From assembly GCF_003719335.1 (NCBI RefSeq), contig NZ_RIAS01000004.1, forward strand, positions 186,001-250,000: DNA of 64,000 nucleotides, written 5' to 3'. Positions 26,002-34,760 of the stretch are shown one piece after another. The DNA is from Paenibacillus amylolyticus (GTDB lineage Bacteria; Bacillota; Bacilli; Paenibacillales; Paenibacillaceae). The position numbers and the translations under genes were made by a program. The notes under the pieces are model-generated. The model was not told the DNA's origin. It was given only the letters and a program-made list of their open reading frames with translations, and did not search any database. Within the stretch, counting starts at the first letter, position 1; each line of letters begins with the position of its first letter.

Positions 26002-26592
26002 CTAAGAACCAAGTGAGGTTACAGCTAAGGGCAACTGTGAAGTCAGCTGTTCCAGATCCAAATTTTCTGAACTGTTATCAACAGAGACAAGCTTTACATT
26101 TTCCCACGTACAGACGTTGGCTTTCAATCCTTGCACAAAAGTATCCCAATGCTCGAGCTTCCATCTGTCCCTCTCCAACCCTCGATTTCGCAAGCGCTGT
26201 TCAAGCACATCCATATTTACATCGACCCGGAGCACAACAGGAATGACCTGATCCCACCCGTATTTGTGAACCAACTCATCAATGTAATCGCTTTTATGAA
26301 AATAACCAACAAAAGGCGCATCCAGAATAACCGATCTGCCTAGTTGCAGATTGTCGTTGGCTACGTTTAGTAACGTTTCGTACTCTAGATCCATCACGAC
26401 ATCGCGGTAATAGCCGTTGCCGTCACGATCATGAGGAGAATACCCTTGCGTTTCCAGAAGTTTGCCTGTAAACGTGTTACACAAAACATCTTTATCCAAG
26501 TAACAAAATTGATGCTCGGTGGCTAGTCTCTTGCCGATGGTTGATTTACCCGAGCCAGCGGAGCCAATTAGAAAAATCAGTACAGGTTTCAT
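26002..26592 (-). CDS. P-loop kinase-like protein (AAA_33 type)
   Basis: A 196-residue protein with Walker A GSAGSGKST near the N-terminus and an adenylate-kinase-like topology: YLDKDVLCNTFTGK after strand 2, SVILDAPFVGYF in the middle and a lid with LEQRLRNRGLERDRWK. It probably phosphorylates a small metabolite. The start ATG 26592 has GGGGGAAG upstream, so the 13 extra residues of the longer frame are not used. Its upstream region holds one of the two IclR-type operators, 63 bp from the start. Confidence 0.75.
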   Translation of the reverse strand: MKPVLIFLIGSAGSGKSTIGKRLATEHQFCYLDKDVLCNTFTGKLLETQGYSPHDRDGNGYYRDVVMDLEYETLLNVANDNLQLGRSVILDAPFVGYFHKSDYIDELVHKYGWDQVIPVVLRVDVNMDVLEQRLRNRGLERDRWKLEHWDTFVQGLKANVCTWENVKLVSVDNSSENLDLEQLTSQLPLAVTSLGS

Positions 26593-26654
26593 GTGCTTCC
26601 CCCTACAGATGATCAGGATCATATCGATCATGAATAGATTTTACTCTTTATATA

Positions 26655-26670
26655 GTTCGCATATACGAAC
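26655..26670. promoter_or_regulatory. IclR-type operator, copy 1
   Basis: GTTCGCATATACGAAC has perfect 5-bp arms (GTTCG/CGAAC). It shares GTTC-N8-GAAC and the central CATAT with copy 2. It is 63 bp upstream of the kinase gene and 225 bp upstream of the IclR gene. Confidence 0.6.
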
Positions 26671-26831
26671 CTGATTCGCGTTGGTGAACATTTGCTTCTA
26701 GAGTAAACTGTTTCTCTCAGAAAAACAATCCCTTTTGGGGAAAAAGAATTCATAAAAAAATTTTCGGGAAAGCGGTTGATATTTTCTGAAGGCCTGATCT
26801 ATAATGAGGGCATCGTTCGGTGATGTGAAAT

Positions 26832-26851
26832 AAGTTCACATATGCGAACTT
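26832..26851. promoter_or_regulatory. IclR-type operator, copy 2
   Basis: AAGTTCACATATGCGAACTT is an inverted repeat with 6-bp arms (AAGTTC/GAACTT). It lies 29 bp before the IclR start and matches copy 1 in GTTC-N8-GAAC. Centre-to-centre distance to copy 1 is about 179 bp. The position fits autoregulation by the IclR protein. Confidence 0.65.
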
Positions 26852-26879
26852 CGACGTCGAAGAATTTGAAGGAGATAAC

Positions 26880-27677
26880 ATGGACAATATTCGCATGAAT
26901 AAATCTGCGGAGCGTGTAGCAGATTTACTCGTTTTATTTGCCAAGAGTGGTGCTCCGTTAACACTGAATGAAATATGCAAACAGATGAACATGCCCAAGA
27001 GCAGCGGGTTTGAACTCGTGCAGACGTTGCTGCACAAAGGGTTTATTGAAATGGACGATGCACGTCTCAAGACATATCGCCTGGGTATTGCAGTATTTGA
27101 GACAGGTATGGCTTATTTGTCCAATATGGGAGTTCCCCATATGGCCCGGCCTTTGCTTCAGGAATTGAATCGTCAGACAGGCAGTACGGCCTTTCTTGGC
27201 ATTGAAGACAAGGGAAGGATTGTATATCTGGACAAAGCGGAGAGTTATTCCGTGATGCGTCCAACGGCCAAGCTGGGCTCTCGCCGGTATATGCATACTA
27301 CCGGACTGGGTAAGGCGTTGCTCGCAGCTCTTCCAACCAGCAAAGTGCTGGAGATTTTGGGAGAAGGCGAGATTCCTTCGCGCACATCCTACTCCAAAGT
27401 GACGGTTCCCGATATTTTGCAGGACATGCAGGAGATTCGTGAGCGCGGTTACTCTATCGATGACCGTGAGGATCATCTGGAGATGTACTGCATCGGGTCT
27501 GCTGTCTATGATCAGTGGGACGAGCCGGTGGCTGCAATCAGTGTAGCTAGTATGTATTCCGGCATGACCCCGGAACGTGAGGCTAGCATTGTAAAGCTGG
27601 TTAAAGAAGCCGCATGGAAGCTCTCAGGTCAGCTGGGCTACAGCGGTGATCGTTTGTATCCGCAAAGACAAGAGTAG
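26880..27677 (+). CDS. IclR-family regulator, KdgR-like
   Basis: A 265-residue regulator with an N-terminal winged helix (about 8-70: VADLLVLFAKSGAPLTLNEICKQMNMPKSSGFELVQTL) and an IclR effector domain (LGSRRYMHTTGLGKALLA and the C-terminal CIGSAVYDQWDEPVAAISVAS). KdgR proteins of this family sense 2-keto-3-deoxygluconate. The next two genes encode KDPG aldolase and a sugar-acid transporter, which supports that role. GAAGGAGA lies upstream of ATG 26880. Two matching operators upstream suggest autoregulation. Confidence 0.85.
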   Translation: MDNIRMNKSAERVADLLVLFAKSGAPLTLNEICKQMNMPKSSGFELVQTLLHKGFIEMDDARLKTYRLGIAVFETGMAYLSNMGVPHMARPLLQELNRQTGSTAFLGIEDKGRIVYLDKAESYSVMRPTAKLGSRRYMHTTGLGKALLAALPTSKVLEILGEGEIPSRTSYSKVTVPDILQDMQEIRERGYSIDDREDHLEMYCIGSAVYDQWDEPVAAISVASMYSGMTPEREASIVKLVKEAAWKLSGQLGYSGDRLYPQRQE

Positions 27678-27772
27678 GGCGATGTGGAGAGAGGTTATTC
27701 TATCATCGGAGTGAATTGTGTAAAGTCTTTAGTTCAATTTATATAGACATATGAGTTAAGGGGGATACAGAT

Positions 27773-28417
27773 ATGTGGCGTAAGCTGGAGAACTTGAACA
27801 CCATTGCCGAAACCGGCATTGTACTGATTATTCGATCAGAAAGTGAAGAAGAGGCACTATCCGTTGCAGAAGCTGCAATTGCAGGAGGAATCCGGGCGCT
27901 TGAAATCACGATGAGTGTACCGGGAGCGCTTGATGTTATCAAGGTTTTATCACGTAAATATGCTTCCCAAGGCATTCTGATCGGTGCAGGTACAATTCTC
28001 GATGGGGAAACGGCGCGAGCTGCTATACTGGCTGGAGCAGAGATGCTGGTGAGTCCTCAACTCAACCCTGATATGATCAAGGTGGCTAACCGTTACCAGG
28101 CCGTAACCGTTAGTGGGGCGTTCACTGCCAAGGAGATCGTAGAGACACTTGAAGCGGGAGCGGATATCGTGAAGCTGTTCCCGGCAGAAGCTGTAGGGCC
28201 ACAGTATGTAAAAGCGATGTCTGCGCCTTTGCCTCAAGCTGCGATTGCGCCTACGGGTGGAGTTACGCCGCAAAATGTGCATGAGTGGCTTACAGCTGGC
28301 TGTGTTGGCGTTGGTGTCGGCAGTTATATCACCAAAGCAGCCAAGGATTCCGGTGATTATGGACGAGTAACAAAGGCTGCCGAAGAGTTTCTGCAGGCGG
28401 TAGCTGCTGCGCGTTAA
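27773..28417 (+). CDS. kdgA: KDPG/KHG aldolase
   Basis: A 214-residue class I aldolase that splits 2-keto-3-deoxy-6-phosphogluconate into pyruvate and glyceraldehyde 3-phosphate, the final step of hexuronate breakdown. The catalytic base Glu is in ALEITMSVPGAL, the substrate-binding segment is GAGTILDGETA, the Schiff-base Lys is in DIVKLFPAEAVG, and the phosphate-binding segment is IAPTGGVTPQN. Length and motifs are normal. It lies 95 bp after the IclR gene and before the transporter, probably one regulated unit. Confidence 0.92.
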   Translation: MWRKLENLNTIAETGIVLIIRSESEEEALSVAEAAIAGGIRALEITMSVPGALDVIKVLSRKYASQGILIGAGTILDGETARAAILAGAEMLVSPQLNPDMIKVANRYQAVTVSGAFTAKEIVETLEAGADIVKLFPAEAVGPQYVKAMSAPLPQAAIAPTGGVTPQNVHEWLTAGCVGVGVGSYITKAAKDSGDYGRVTKAAEEFLQAVAAAR

Positions 28418-28462
28418 TTAACCCAAGAAGATCAGATAACCCGTGCGCGTGTAAACGAAGTT

Positions 28463-28500
28463 CACAGCGACCAGGGCTTTGCACTACGCTGGTCGTTGTG
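28463..28500 (+). terminator. Hairpin after KDPG aldolase gene
   Basis: CACAGCGACCAG and CTGGTCGTTGTG pair over 12 positions with a 14-base loop, 46 bases after the aldolase stop. There is no T tract, so read-through to the transporter is possible. Confidence 0.45.
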
Positions 28501-28571
28501 AGTATGCAGGGGGACGAAGGGCTGGAGCTTGTTGGGACAGCAGCAGAGATATAAAGCGCTTTTACCCAGTT

Positions 28572-28587
28572 ATGAAAACGTATACTT
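28572..28587 (+). promoter_or_regulatory. cre-like site before sugar-acid transporter
   Basis: ATGAAAACGTATACTT matches the cre consensus except for one base in the final CA. An AAAGCGCTTT core lies just upstream (28553-28562), and a TCTTCCCC-TTACT-GGGGGAAGA hairpin follows at 28596-28617. Catabolite repression of the transporter is likely. Confidence 0.5.
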
Positions 28588-28710
28588 CATTGAAATCTTC
28601 CCCTTACTGGGGGAAGAGCAGGGCTTGCTCAAACTTTTAATTTCCATATTTATTCATTATATATAATTTGAGTAATTTAATATTTATGTATGTTGAGGAG
28701 AGTGACTTCC

Positions 28711-30027
28711 ATGGCAACATTAAAACCATCGCCATCCCCTGCTTCGGTACCTCAAGCACCGAAAGTAGGTTTGAGATGGGGCATCATTTTACTATTGCTC
28801 CTGGGTGCAGTTGTGAATTATTTGGACAGATCCAATCTAAGCATTGCAAATACAACGATAGCAGCAGAATTCGGGCTGTCGTCCACACAGATGGGTTTGC
28901 TGTTATCCGCTTTTTTATGGCCTTATGCATTGGCTAATCTACCAGCTGGCTGGCTCGTGGACAAATTTGGACCTAAAAAGATGTTTACTTGGGCGTCTGG
29001 ACTGTGGTCTGTCGCAACCATACTCAGTGCGTTTACCAATACGTATTCCCTGTTATACGCGATGCGGATGCTGCTTGGTGTATCGGAGTCTCCCTTTTTC
29101 ACTTCGGGTTTGAAGGTTACCGAGCGCTGGTTTGCCAAGAGTGAGCGGGGACTGCCGACCTCGATCATTAACACGGGTTCACAGATTGCAAATGCCATCG
29201 CACCACCGCTTTTGACGGTTCTAATGTTAACGATGACGTGGAGAGGTATGTTTATTTTTGTGGGTGTCATTGGTCTGATTATTATGCTGATCTGGCTTAA
29301 AGTGTATCGTGATCCGACATTTGCCGAAAAACAGCTGATCAAAGGGCCGGTGGCTGCAGCTGAACAGAGCACAGATATGGAAAAAGAAAAAACTGCTGAT
29401 GCTCCGAAAGCAAACTGGGGTTCATTGTTCAAACACAAAAGCACCTGGTTTATGATCATCGGAAACTTCGGTATTATGTTTACGATCTGGGTATACCTGA
29501 CATGGCTTCCAAGCTATCTGGAGAAGGAGCAGGGCTTTACGCTGAAGGAAACGGGCTGGATTGCCTCGATTCCGTTTGTAGCCGGAATTATCGGCGTACT
29601 GTTGGGCGGGTTAATCTCGGACTTTTTCATTCGAAAAGGGGTAAATGCAGTCACCTCACGTAAGGTTCCTATCGTTGGTGGAGCTATTCTGGCCGCAGCG
29701 TCGGTAGCGCCTATCCCATTCATCGACAGTACGGTTGTGAGTATCGTTTTATTGTCTGTTGGTTACTTTGCTTCGCAACTACCATCAGGTGTCATATGGA
29801 CACTGGCTGCAGATATTGCTCCGGGTGAACAAGTAGCCTCCTTGGGTGCAATACAGAACTTTGGCGGATTCTTGGGTGCTGCGCTTGCTCCTGTTGTAAC
29901 CGGATACATTCTCGATACGACAGGCAGCTTTAATAATGTGTTTTTGCTGGGCGCAGGTTTGCTGCTTCTGGGCGCTTTGTCGTACGGTGTATTTTTGAAA
30001 AACCCCATCCCTAAACCGACGCATTGA
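28711..30027 (+). CDS. MFS transporter of the anion:cation symporter (ACS) family, sugar acid uptake
   Basis: A 438-residue, twelve-helix transporter. The ACS signature is seen in NYLDRSNLSIANTTIAAEFGLSSTQMGLLLSAF and GWLVDKFGPKKMFTW. The family imports glucarate, galactonate, hexuronates and related acids with protons. Linkage to the IclR and KDPG aldolase genes suggests 2-keto-3-deoxygluconate, galacturonate or another aldonate or uronate. ATG 28711 is chosen for the GAGGAG upstream; ATG 28690 is a longer alternative. Confidence 0.87.
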   Translation: MATLKPSPSPASVPQAPKVGLRWGIILLLLLGAVVNYLDRSNLSIANTTIAAEFGLSSTQMGLLLSAFLWPYALANLPAGWLVDKFGPKKMFTWASGLWSVATILSAFTNTYSLLYAMRMLLGVSESPFFTSGLKVTERWFAKSERGLPTSIINTGSQIANAIAPPLLTVLMLTMTWRGMFIFVGVIGLIIMLIWLKVYRDPTFAEKQLIKGPVAAAEQSTDMEKEKTADAPKANWGSLFKHKSTWFMIIGNFGIMFTIWVYLTWLPSYLEKEQGFTLKETGWIASIPFVAGIIGVLLGGLISDFFIRKGVNAVTSRKVPIVGGAILAAASVAPIPFIDSTVVSIVLLSVGYFASQLPSGVIWTLAADIAPGEQVASLGAIQNFGGFLGAALAPVVTGYILDTTGSFNNVFLLGAGLLLLGALSYGVFLKNPIPKPTH

Positions 30028-30116
30028 GTCGATTAACGAAAATGACATTCTATAATTACCTTCCATAGTATATTTGGATCGTTTTTAGATATCTCCACGC
30101 TGCTTTTATTAATAAG

Positions 30117-30170
30117 CATCAGCATCTTCTGGCATCTGTGATATCACAGACCTGGAGTGCTGGTGTTTTT
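30117..30170 (+). terminator. Terminator after ACS transporter gene
   Basis: CATCAGCA pairs with TGCTGGTG, enclosing the palindrome TCTGTGATATCACAGA, followed by TTTTTT. It lies 90 bases after the stop. Confidence 0.75.
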
Positions 30171-30293
30171 TATGTTTTATATGTAGATCCTCAGAAATGC
30201 ATCAGATGGAAAGTTATCATGAAAACCTCAATTTTTGCCATAAGTATAGTAAAATATAGGAAAACATCTTATGACAACCAATGGAGGAAGTCC

Positions 30294-32870
30294 ATGAAGG
30301 AATTTAAGGATCGGCTTAGGCAGGTTCAGGAGCAGCAGAGGCAACTCGCCAAGGACTATCAGGCCTTACTGCAGGAGTATCAGTCCGATGACCTTACGGT
30401 TCGCAATGAACAGTTGCTGGAACAGACGGAAGCGCAGCAATTTAAACTGCAACAACTGGAACGTCGTGCACGCCAGATGGAAGAGGAAAATGCGCGTCTT
30501 CGCATGGCGTTGTCCGAGCAGATGCTGGACGAGAAGCTGAATCTGATCCGGGTATCCCGGGAGAAGATGGAGACCTATTTTCAAGGGAAAACAGCAGTAC
30601 ATAATGACCATATCAGCGAATTAGAGCATCGCACCAAATCTAATCTGAATACTCTCTTCAATCAGGCTTCCCAGCATCTGCAAGAGGATGCGGCTGAGAT
30701 GAAGGAACAGATTGCCTATCTGGCAACCGAGGTGAATGCGCGGATCGAATCGCACAAGCAGGCAGTATGGGAGAGAGCCGAGGCTGTGCGCGGACAGATG
30801 CAGCATAGTTATGACCAGATGGCAGAGGAGGAACTGAGTGAGGAAACGATCCAGCGCCGAATCAAGCAGAACCGGATGGAGATGCGCATTGGACTAAGCT
30901 GGATTAACAAAGTAGCCATCCTGCTCATTATTTTGGGGGTAGGAGCAGCCTTCCGATATTCTTATTCAACATGGTTTAGCGATGAGATGAAGGGTGCGGG
31001 TTTCTTTCTGCTTGGTGTACTGATGCTCGCAGGTGGGGAATGGCTGTTCCGCCGGAAAAAGAAAACATTTGCAATGGGATTGCTAGGCGGAGGAATCTCC
31101 GTGCTGTTCGGTTCGATCTTCTACAGTTACTTTCTGCTTCAGATCATCGGGTTATATACAGGTCTCGGTCTATCCGTTCTGGTGTCGGCCGTGTCCGTGT
31201 TGTTGTCGTTGCGGTATCAGTCCAAGACGATCTGTTCCTTTGGTCTTGTGGGTGGATATTTGCCTTTCTTCTCGTACCTTTTTACGTTTGGGCTGGAAGG
31301 CACAGCGGTCTATACCGCAATGATCTATCTGTTGTTGCTGAACGGCATCATTGTGTTTATTTCCTTTGGGCAGCGTTGGCCGGTGGTGCACTATATCAGT
31401 TTCCTGTTCCACGCGCCGTCCATGCTGATTCTGCTGTGGCTGTCGCCAAGTGAACAGGTGGGTATGCTGTATTCTGTGGTGACTTTTGCTCTGTATCTGG
31501 GTATTACGCTTGCGTATCCGTTTAAACATCGGGTGAAGCTGACCTGGTGGGATTTTGCTTTGTTAGCGATGAATACAAGCTTGAGTTGTCTTGTTTTATA
31601 TGTATTGCTTGATGCGGCGGGCTGGAATGATGCGCAGGGCTTGCTTGCTGTTATTTTTGCACTCGTCTATCTCGGACTTGCGAGGTTCGTTCAGCGTTAT
31701 ATGGCGCTGGAGAAGCAGACAATTCTACTGTTCTATCTTACGTCGCTCACCTTTACCATTCTGTTTGTTCCGTTCCAGTTTGGTTCGAGATGGCTGTCGA
31801 TGGGCTGGCTGATCGAAGGAGTGCTGCTCGTTACGTTTGGACATTTCAGAAAGTTCAAGGCGGTGGAACGTGCGGGTTGGGGCATTGTGCTCCTATGTAT
31901 TACAATCTTTGTGCAGTATGATTTGTTATCGTTATTCTTTGTGGGGGAACAATCGTATTTCATGTTAAAATACTCCAGCCTTACGCTGGGCACCCTGCTC
32001 ATTACGCTTTATTATGCTTGGGCACTGCGCGGAAATGCCTCCGAAGGAATGGGAAGAAGCTTCAACTACGCCCCATGGGAGCGCGGTTTCCTGGAAGGTT
32101 TCAGGTACGTGACCCTTGTGAATGTATGGTTATACGTGCTCTATGAATCGAACGAACTGTATGTCAGGGCTGTTGATGAAACGTTCGTCTTGTACATGTT
32201 CTACAAGATGCTTATGTTTGCTGCGCTGACGATTGCTTTGGCGTATGGACTGGGCAAAGTGAAATGGCTTCGTGACCCGTTCCTGCGTGGGTATACACTC
32301 TTCTTGCATGCGGTTGGATGCTGTATTGCACTGGCTGTCACTTTGACAATGCCTGCATTGCAGCCAGGTGTGGAACAGCATACGGCGGCCGAGATTGTCG
32401 GACTGATTGTCCTGATTATTTTCAACGTAGGTGTGTTCTTCGCTGGGCGTGACCTGCTCATTGCAAGCATCCGTGGTCAGTTCAAAAGTGTGGAGTGGTA
32501 TCCTGTTATTGCAGGGACCTATCTGCTCGGCGTCATAACGGTGTTTCTGACCATTCAATTCCAGTGGGGCGATGTCGGGCTGATGTTTAGCCTGATCTAT
32601 CTGATGCTGGCGATTCTCTATATTGCGTACGGATTCCGTCGAAAATACGTCATGATTCGGCGTCTCGGTCTGGGCCTGACGCTGTTCGCCACGGGCAAGA
32701 TGGTGTTCTACGATGTCAGTCTCCTGACCGCAGGCAGCAAAATCTTTGCATATTTCAGTTTTGGTGTGTTGCTGTTGGGTATTTCGTATCTGTATCAGAA
32801 GGTGTCCAGCCGGATGGAGGAGATACAGGCGAAGGAGAGCGCGGCGAAGGTCGAAGAAACAGATGATTAA
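30294..32870 (+). CDS. DUF2339 polytopic membrane protein with N-terminal coiled coil
   Basis: An 858-residue protein. Residues 1 to about 190 form a charged coiled coil (RQVQEQQRQLAKDYQALLQEY, then LEQTEAQQFKLQQLERRARQMEEENARLR). Residues about 200 to 840 carry some twenty membrane helices and match the DUF2339 family, whose function is unknown. The C-terminal tail is acidic and cytoplasmic. ATG 30294 follows GGAGGA. A longer frame upstream (from 30138) runs over the previous terminator and is not used. The gene stands alone between terminators. Confidence 0.8.
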   Translation: MKEFKDRLRQVQEQQRQLAKDYQALLQEYQSDDLTVRNEQLLEQTEAQQFKLQQLERRARQMEEENARLRMALSEQMLDEKLNLIRVSREKMETYFQGKTAVHNDHISELEHRTKSNLNTLFNQASQHLQEDAAEMKEQIAYLATEVNARIESHKQAVWERAEAVRGQMQHSYDQMAEEELSEETIQRRIKQNRMEMRIGLSWINKVAILLIILGVGAAFRYSYSTWFSDEMKGAGFFLLGVLMLAGGEWLFRRKKKTFAMGLLGGGISVLFGSIFYSYFLLQIIGLYTGLGLSVLVSAVSVLLSLRYQSKTICSFGLVGGYLPFFSYLFTFGLEGTAVYTAMIYLLLLNGIIVFISFGQRWPVVHYISFLFHAPSMLILLWLSPSEQVGMLYSVVTFALYLGITLAYPFKHRVKLTWWDFALLAMNTSLSCLVLYVLLDAAGWNDAQGLLAVIFALVYLGLARFVQRYMALEKQTILLFYLTSLTFTILFVPFQFGSRWLSMGWLIEGVLLVTFGHFRKFKAVERAGWGIVLLCITIFVQYDLLSLFFVGEQSYFMLKYSSLTLGTLLITLYYAWALRGNASEGMGRSFNYAPWERGFLEGFRYVTLVNVWLYVLYESNELYVRAVDETFVLYMFYKMLMFAALTIALAYGLGKVKWLRDPFLRGYTLFLHAVGCCIALAVTLTMPALQPGVEQHTAAEIVGLIVLIIFNVGVFFAGRDLLIASIRGQFKSVEWYPVIAGTYLLGVITVFLTIQFQWGDVGLMFSLIYLMLAILYIAYGFRRKYVMIRRLGLGLTLFATGKMVFYDVSLLTAGSKIFAYFSFGVLLLGISYLYQKVSSRMEEIQAKESAAKVEETDD

Positions 32871-32964
32871 CAGAATTGATGCAGGCGTATAACCAGTGTT
32901 GTTGTACTAATCATGTTAGAAAACGCTGTGCTTGCTACGTTGCATACTTCGTTGAACGTTGTCA

Positions 32965-33005
32965 AAGGACTCTGGAATGGAAGTGATTTCAGAGTCCTTT
33001 TTAGT
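32965..33005 (+). terminator. Terminator after DUF2339 gene
   Basis: AAAGGACTCTG pairs with CAGAGTCCTTT, followed by TT. It lies between the DUF2339 gene and the convergent lipoprotein gene and may act both ways. Confidence 0.8.
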
Positions 33006-33015
33006 GCAATAAGAG

Positions 33016-33441
33016 CTATGGGATGGCTTCGTAAAGCTCAGTCATGAGGTCTGCCAGTTCACCTTGAGGCTCAATTGGCTGATGGTTCATATGGGTAGGT
33101 GTCATATAAAATATGACGTTTTCTTGTTTAAACATGGTCACATGAAACAGAACCCCTGTTGTGTCTTCTGCATCTGGATGCTGAACAATATTTACATGTC
33201 GAATCTTTTCAATCCAGTCATGAATCAACTGAAGATTGGTTGTCCTTTTTGTAGAACCGTCACTGCCACTCATGATTTCAATTGAATCTACTTCCGTAAT
33301 GTTATCCGGATAGAATGACCCCAGCTCTCGTGGAGTTTTATTTAATTCCGCTGGATTGGGCCGATCCGAGCTTTGACAACTGCTAAGGATCAAAGCAGCA
33401 AAAAGAGCACATGTGATCGCGTGAATGGTATTTCTTTTCAC
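33016..33441 (-). CDS. Small lipoprotein of unknown function
   Basis: A 141-residue protein with a basic N-terminus, a hydrophobic segment and the lipobox LILSSC (Cys about 22). The mature domain is short and probably alpha/beta (SIEIMSGSDGSTKRTTNLQLIHDWIEKI, then VLFHVTMFKQENVIFYMTP). I do not recognise the family. The GTG start has GGGGAGGA upstream. It should be anchored on the outer face of the membrane. Confidence 0.7.
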   Translation of the reverse strand: MKRNTIHAITCALFAALILSSCQSSDRPNPAELNKTPRELGSFYPDNITEVDSIEIMSGSDGSTKRTTNLQLIHDWIEKIRHVNIVQHPDAEDTTGVLFHVTMFKQENVIFYMTPTHMNHQPIEPQGELADLMTELYEAIP

Positions 33442-33557
33442 TGTAATTCCTCCCCTTATATCGTGGAACGTAAGACGTGCTGCAAATGTTACGCATCGAT
33501 GACATTCGTGAAACGTTTTGCACAGGAGTCGCGTTTATAATAGAGTAGCTGCCACAT

Positions 33558-33713
33558 TTAAGGTTGATTGTTCATACGAAGCCAGGAGATTTCGGAGGCC
33601 GATGTCCCTTCTGGTGATACACCGCCATCGTCACTCACGCGTGACAGCACGGTTAGGGTGATCGATAAAGCGAAGGCAAGCAGTACGTATATCAAAATGG
33701 TTTTTTTCTTCAT
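33558..33713 (-). CDS. 51-residue single-pass membrane protein
   Basis: The frame starts at ATG 33713 behind AGAGGT and begins MKKKTILIYVLLAFALSITL, a signal-anchor-like helix, followed by a 30-residue polar tail. A longer frame reaching 33980 overlaps the divergent FHA gene and lacks a site. No family is recognised. It is 116 bp from the lipoprotein gene in the same direction and could form a unit with it. Confidence 0.55.
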   Translation of the reverse strand: MKKKTILIYVLLAFALSITLTVLSRVSDDGGVSPEGTSASEISWLRMNNQP

Positions 33714-33954
33714 GGGAAATACCTCTCTTGTTGAATAAGCTAAAGCGTCCGTCGGGGCGTTATGAGAAAAAAAGCACAACGTCTGGTATAGTAATAGAAT
33801 GAGTAATGAGTGTTTAAGTCTGTTTAAGTCTATGGTGTTCCTGTATATCACTATATGAAATGGCAGGCATGCAAACAATGGAACAAATCTGATGAATTTA
33901 TCAGTACTAGAATGAAAAGATAGAGATCGAGTGACATTAAAGGTGGGGAATAAC

Positions 33955-34635
33955 ATGCGGGAGACGGCAAAAATCGTCATTCGTACGCCGGGACAGGAGA
34001 GCGATGGTTCATTCGCCTATGTGAGCCAGGGGCGCTCGATTACGGTGGGGCGTTACACAGGTGTCAGTGAACTGGACTTGTCCATCTATAATCAGATGAT
34101 ATCGAAGCGGCATTGCCGCATTCATTATGACACGAAAGAACAGCTCTGGATCGAGGATCTGGATAGTAAAAATGGAACCGAACTTAACGGGCAGCGCCTT
34201 GTCCCATATGAGAAATATCCGTTTGGCGAAGGGGACAGCCTGACACTGGTCAACGGTTTGATTCACCTTCGAGTGGAAGGCGATCTCGGGGAGACGAGAG
34301 AATACCGTATATCGGACTTGCTCGGTGAAGGTGTGCGTTTACAGGATCATTTGCAGACAGTGCAGGTGAACGAGGATGAGATTCCCTTATCGAAAAAGGA
34401 GTATCAACTGTTCAAACTGCTGTACAGTGAACTGGATCATTTTGTCACGAGGGAGCAGATCATTGCTCAGGTGTGGCCAGAACGAAGTATGCTGGAGAGT
34501 GATCCGGTGGGTATCGATGAGATTAACTCGCTCATCTACCGCACGAATCGCAAGCTGGGTATTCATTTTACTATTAAATCCGTGTACAAAAAAGGGGTAT
34601 ACATGAAATCTCATGTCGGGGAAACTGGCGAATAG
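33955..34635 (+). CDS. FHA domain fused to OmpR-type winged helix
   Basis: A 226-residue protein. Residues about 15-110 form an FHA phosphothreonine-binding domain, with the conserved GR (ITVGRY), SxxH (SKRHCRI) and NG motifs (DSKNGTELNG). Residues about 125-220 form a transcriptional-regulator C-terminal winged helix like OmpR/PhoB (PLSKKEYQLFKLLYSE, FVTREQIIAQVWPE, INSLIYRTNRKLGI). There is no receiver domain, so phospho-peptide binding may replace Asp phosphorylation as input. No Ser/Thr kinase is encoded nearby. ATG 33955 follows GGTGGGG. Confidence 0.82.
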   Translation: MRETAKIVIRTPGQESDGSFAYVSQGRSITVGRYTGVSELDLSIYNQMISKRHCRIHYDTKEQLWIEDLDSKNGTELNGQRLVPYEKYPFGEGDSLTLVNGLIHLRVEGDLGETREYRISDLLGEGVRLQDHLQTVQVNEDEIPLSKKEYQLFKLLYSELDHFVTREQIIAQVWPERSMLESDPVGIDEINSLIYRTNRKLGIHFTIKSVYKKGVYMKSHVGETGE

Positions 34636-34699
34636 TTGCATCATATCCTCTAGACAGAAATACCAAGTAACAATGATCATGCCTTTTATAAGAATATGG

Positions 34700-34748
34700 A
34701 CAAAGGGAAGCTTTTGCGCGGTCATAGACCGCCGAAGCTTCCCTTTGT
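34700..34748 (+). terminator. Terminator after the FHA gene
   Basis: ACAAAGGGAAGCTT pairs with AAGCTTCCCTTTGT, with an inner GCGGTC/GACCGC stem. It lies 65 bases after the FHA gene stop and just before the next start. Confidence 0.75.
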
Positions 34749-34760
34749 TATGATGAGATC

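Noticed and set aside
33558..33980. 140-codon version of the small membrane protein
   Set aside because: The extra N-terminal part overlaps the divergent FHA gene and its promoter; the internal ATG at 33713 has a ribosome-binding site and begins with a normal membrane-anchor sequence.
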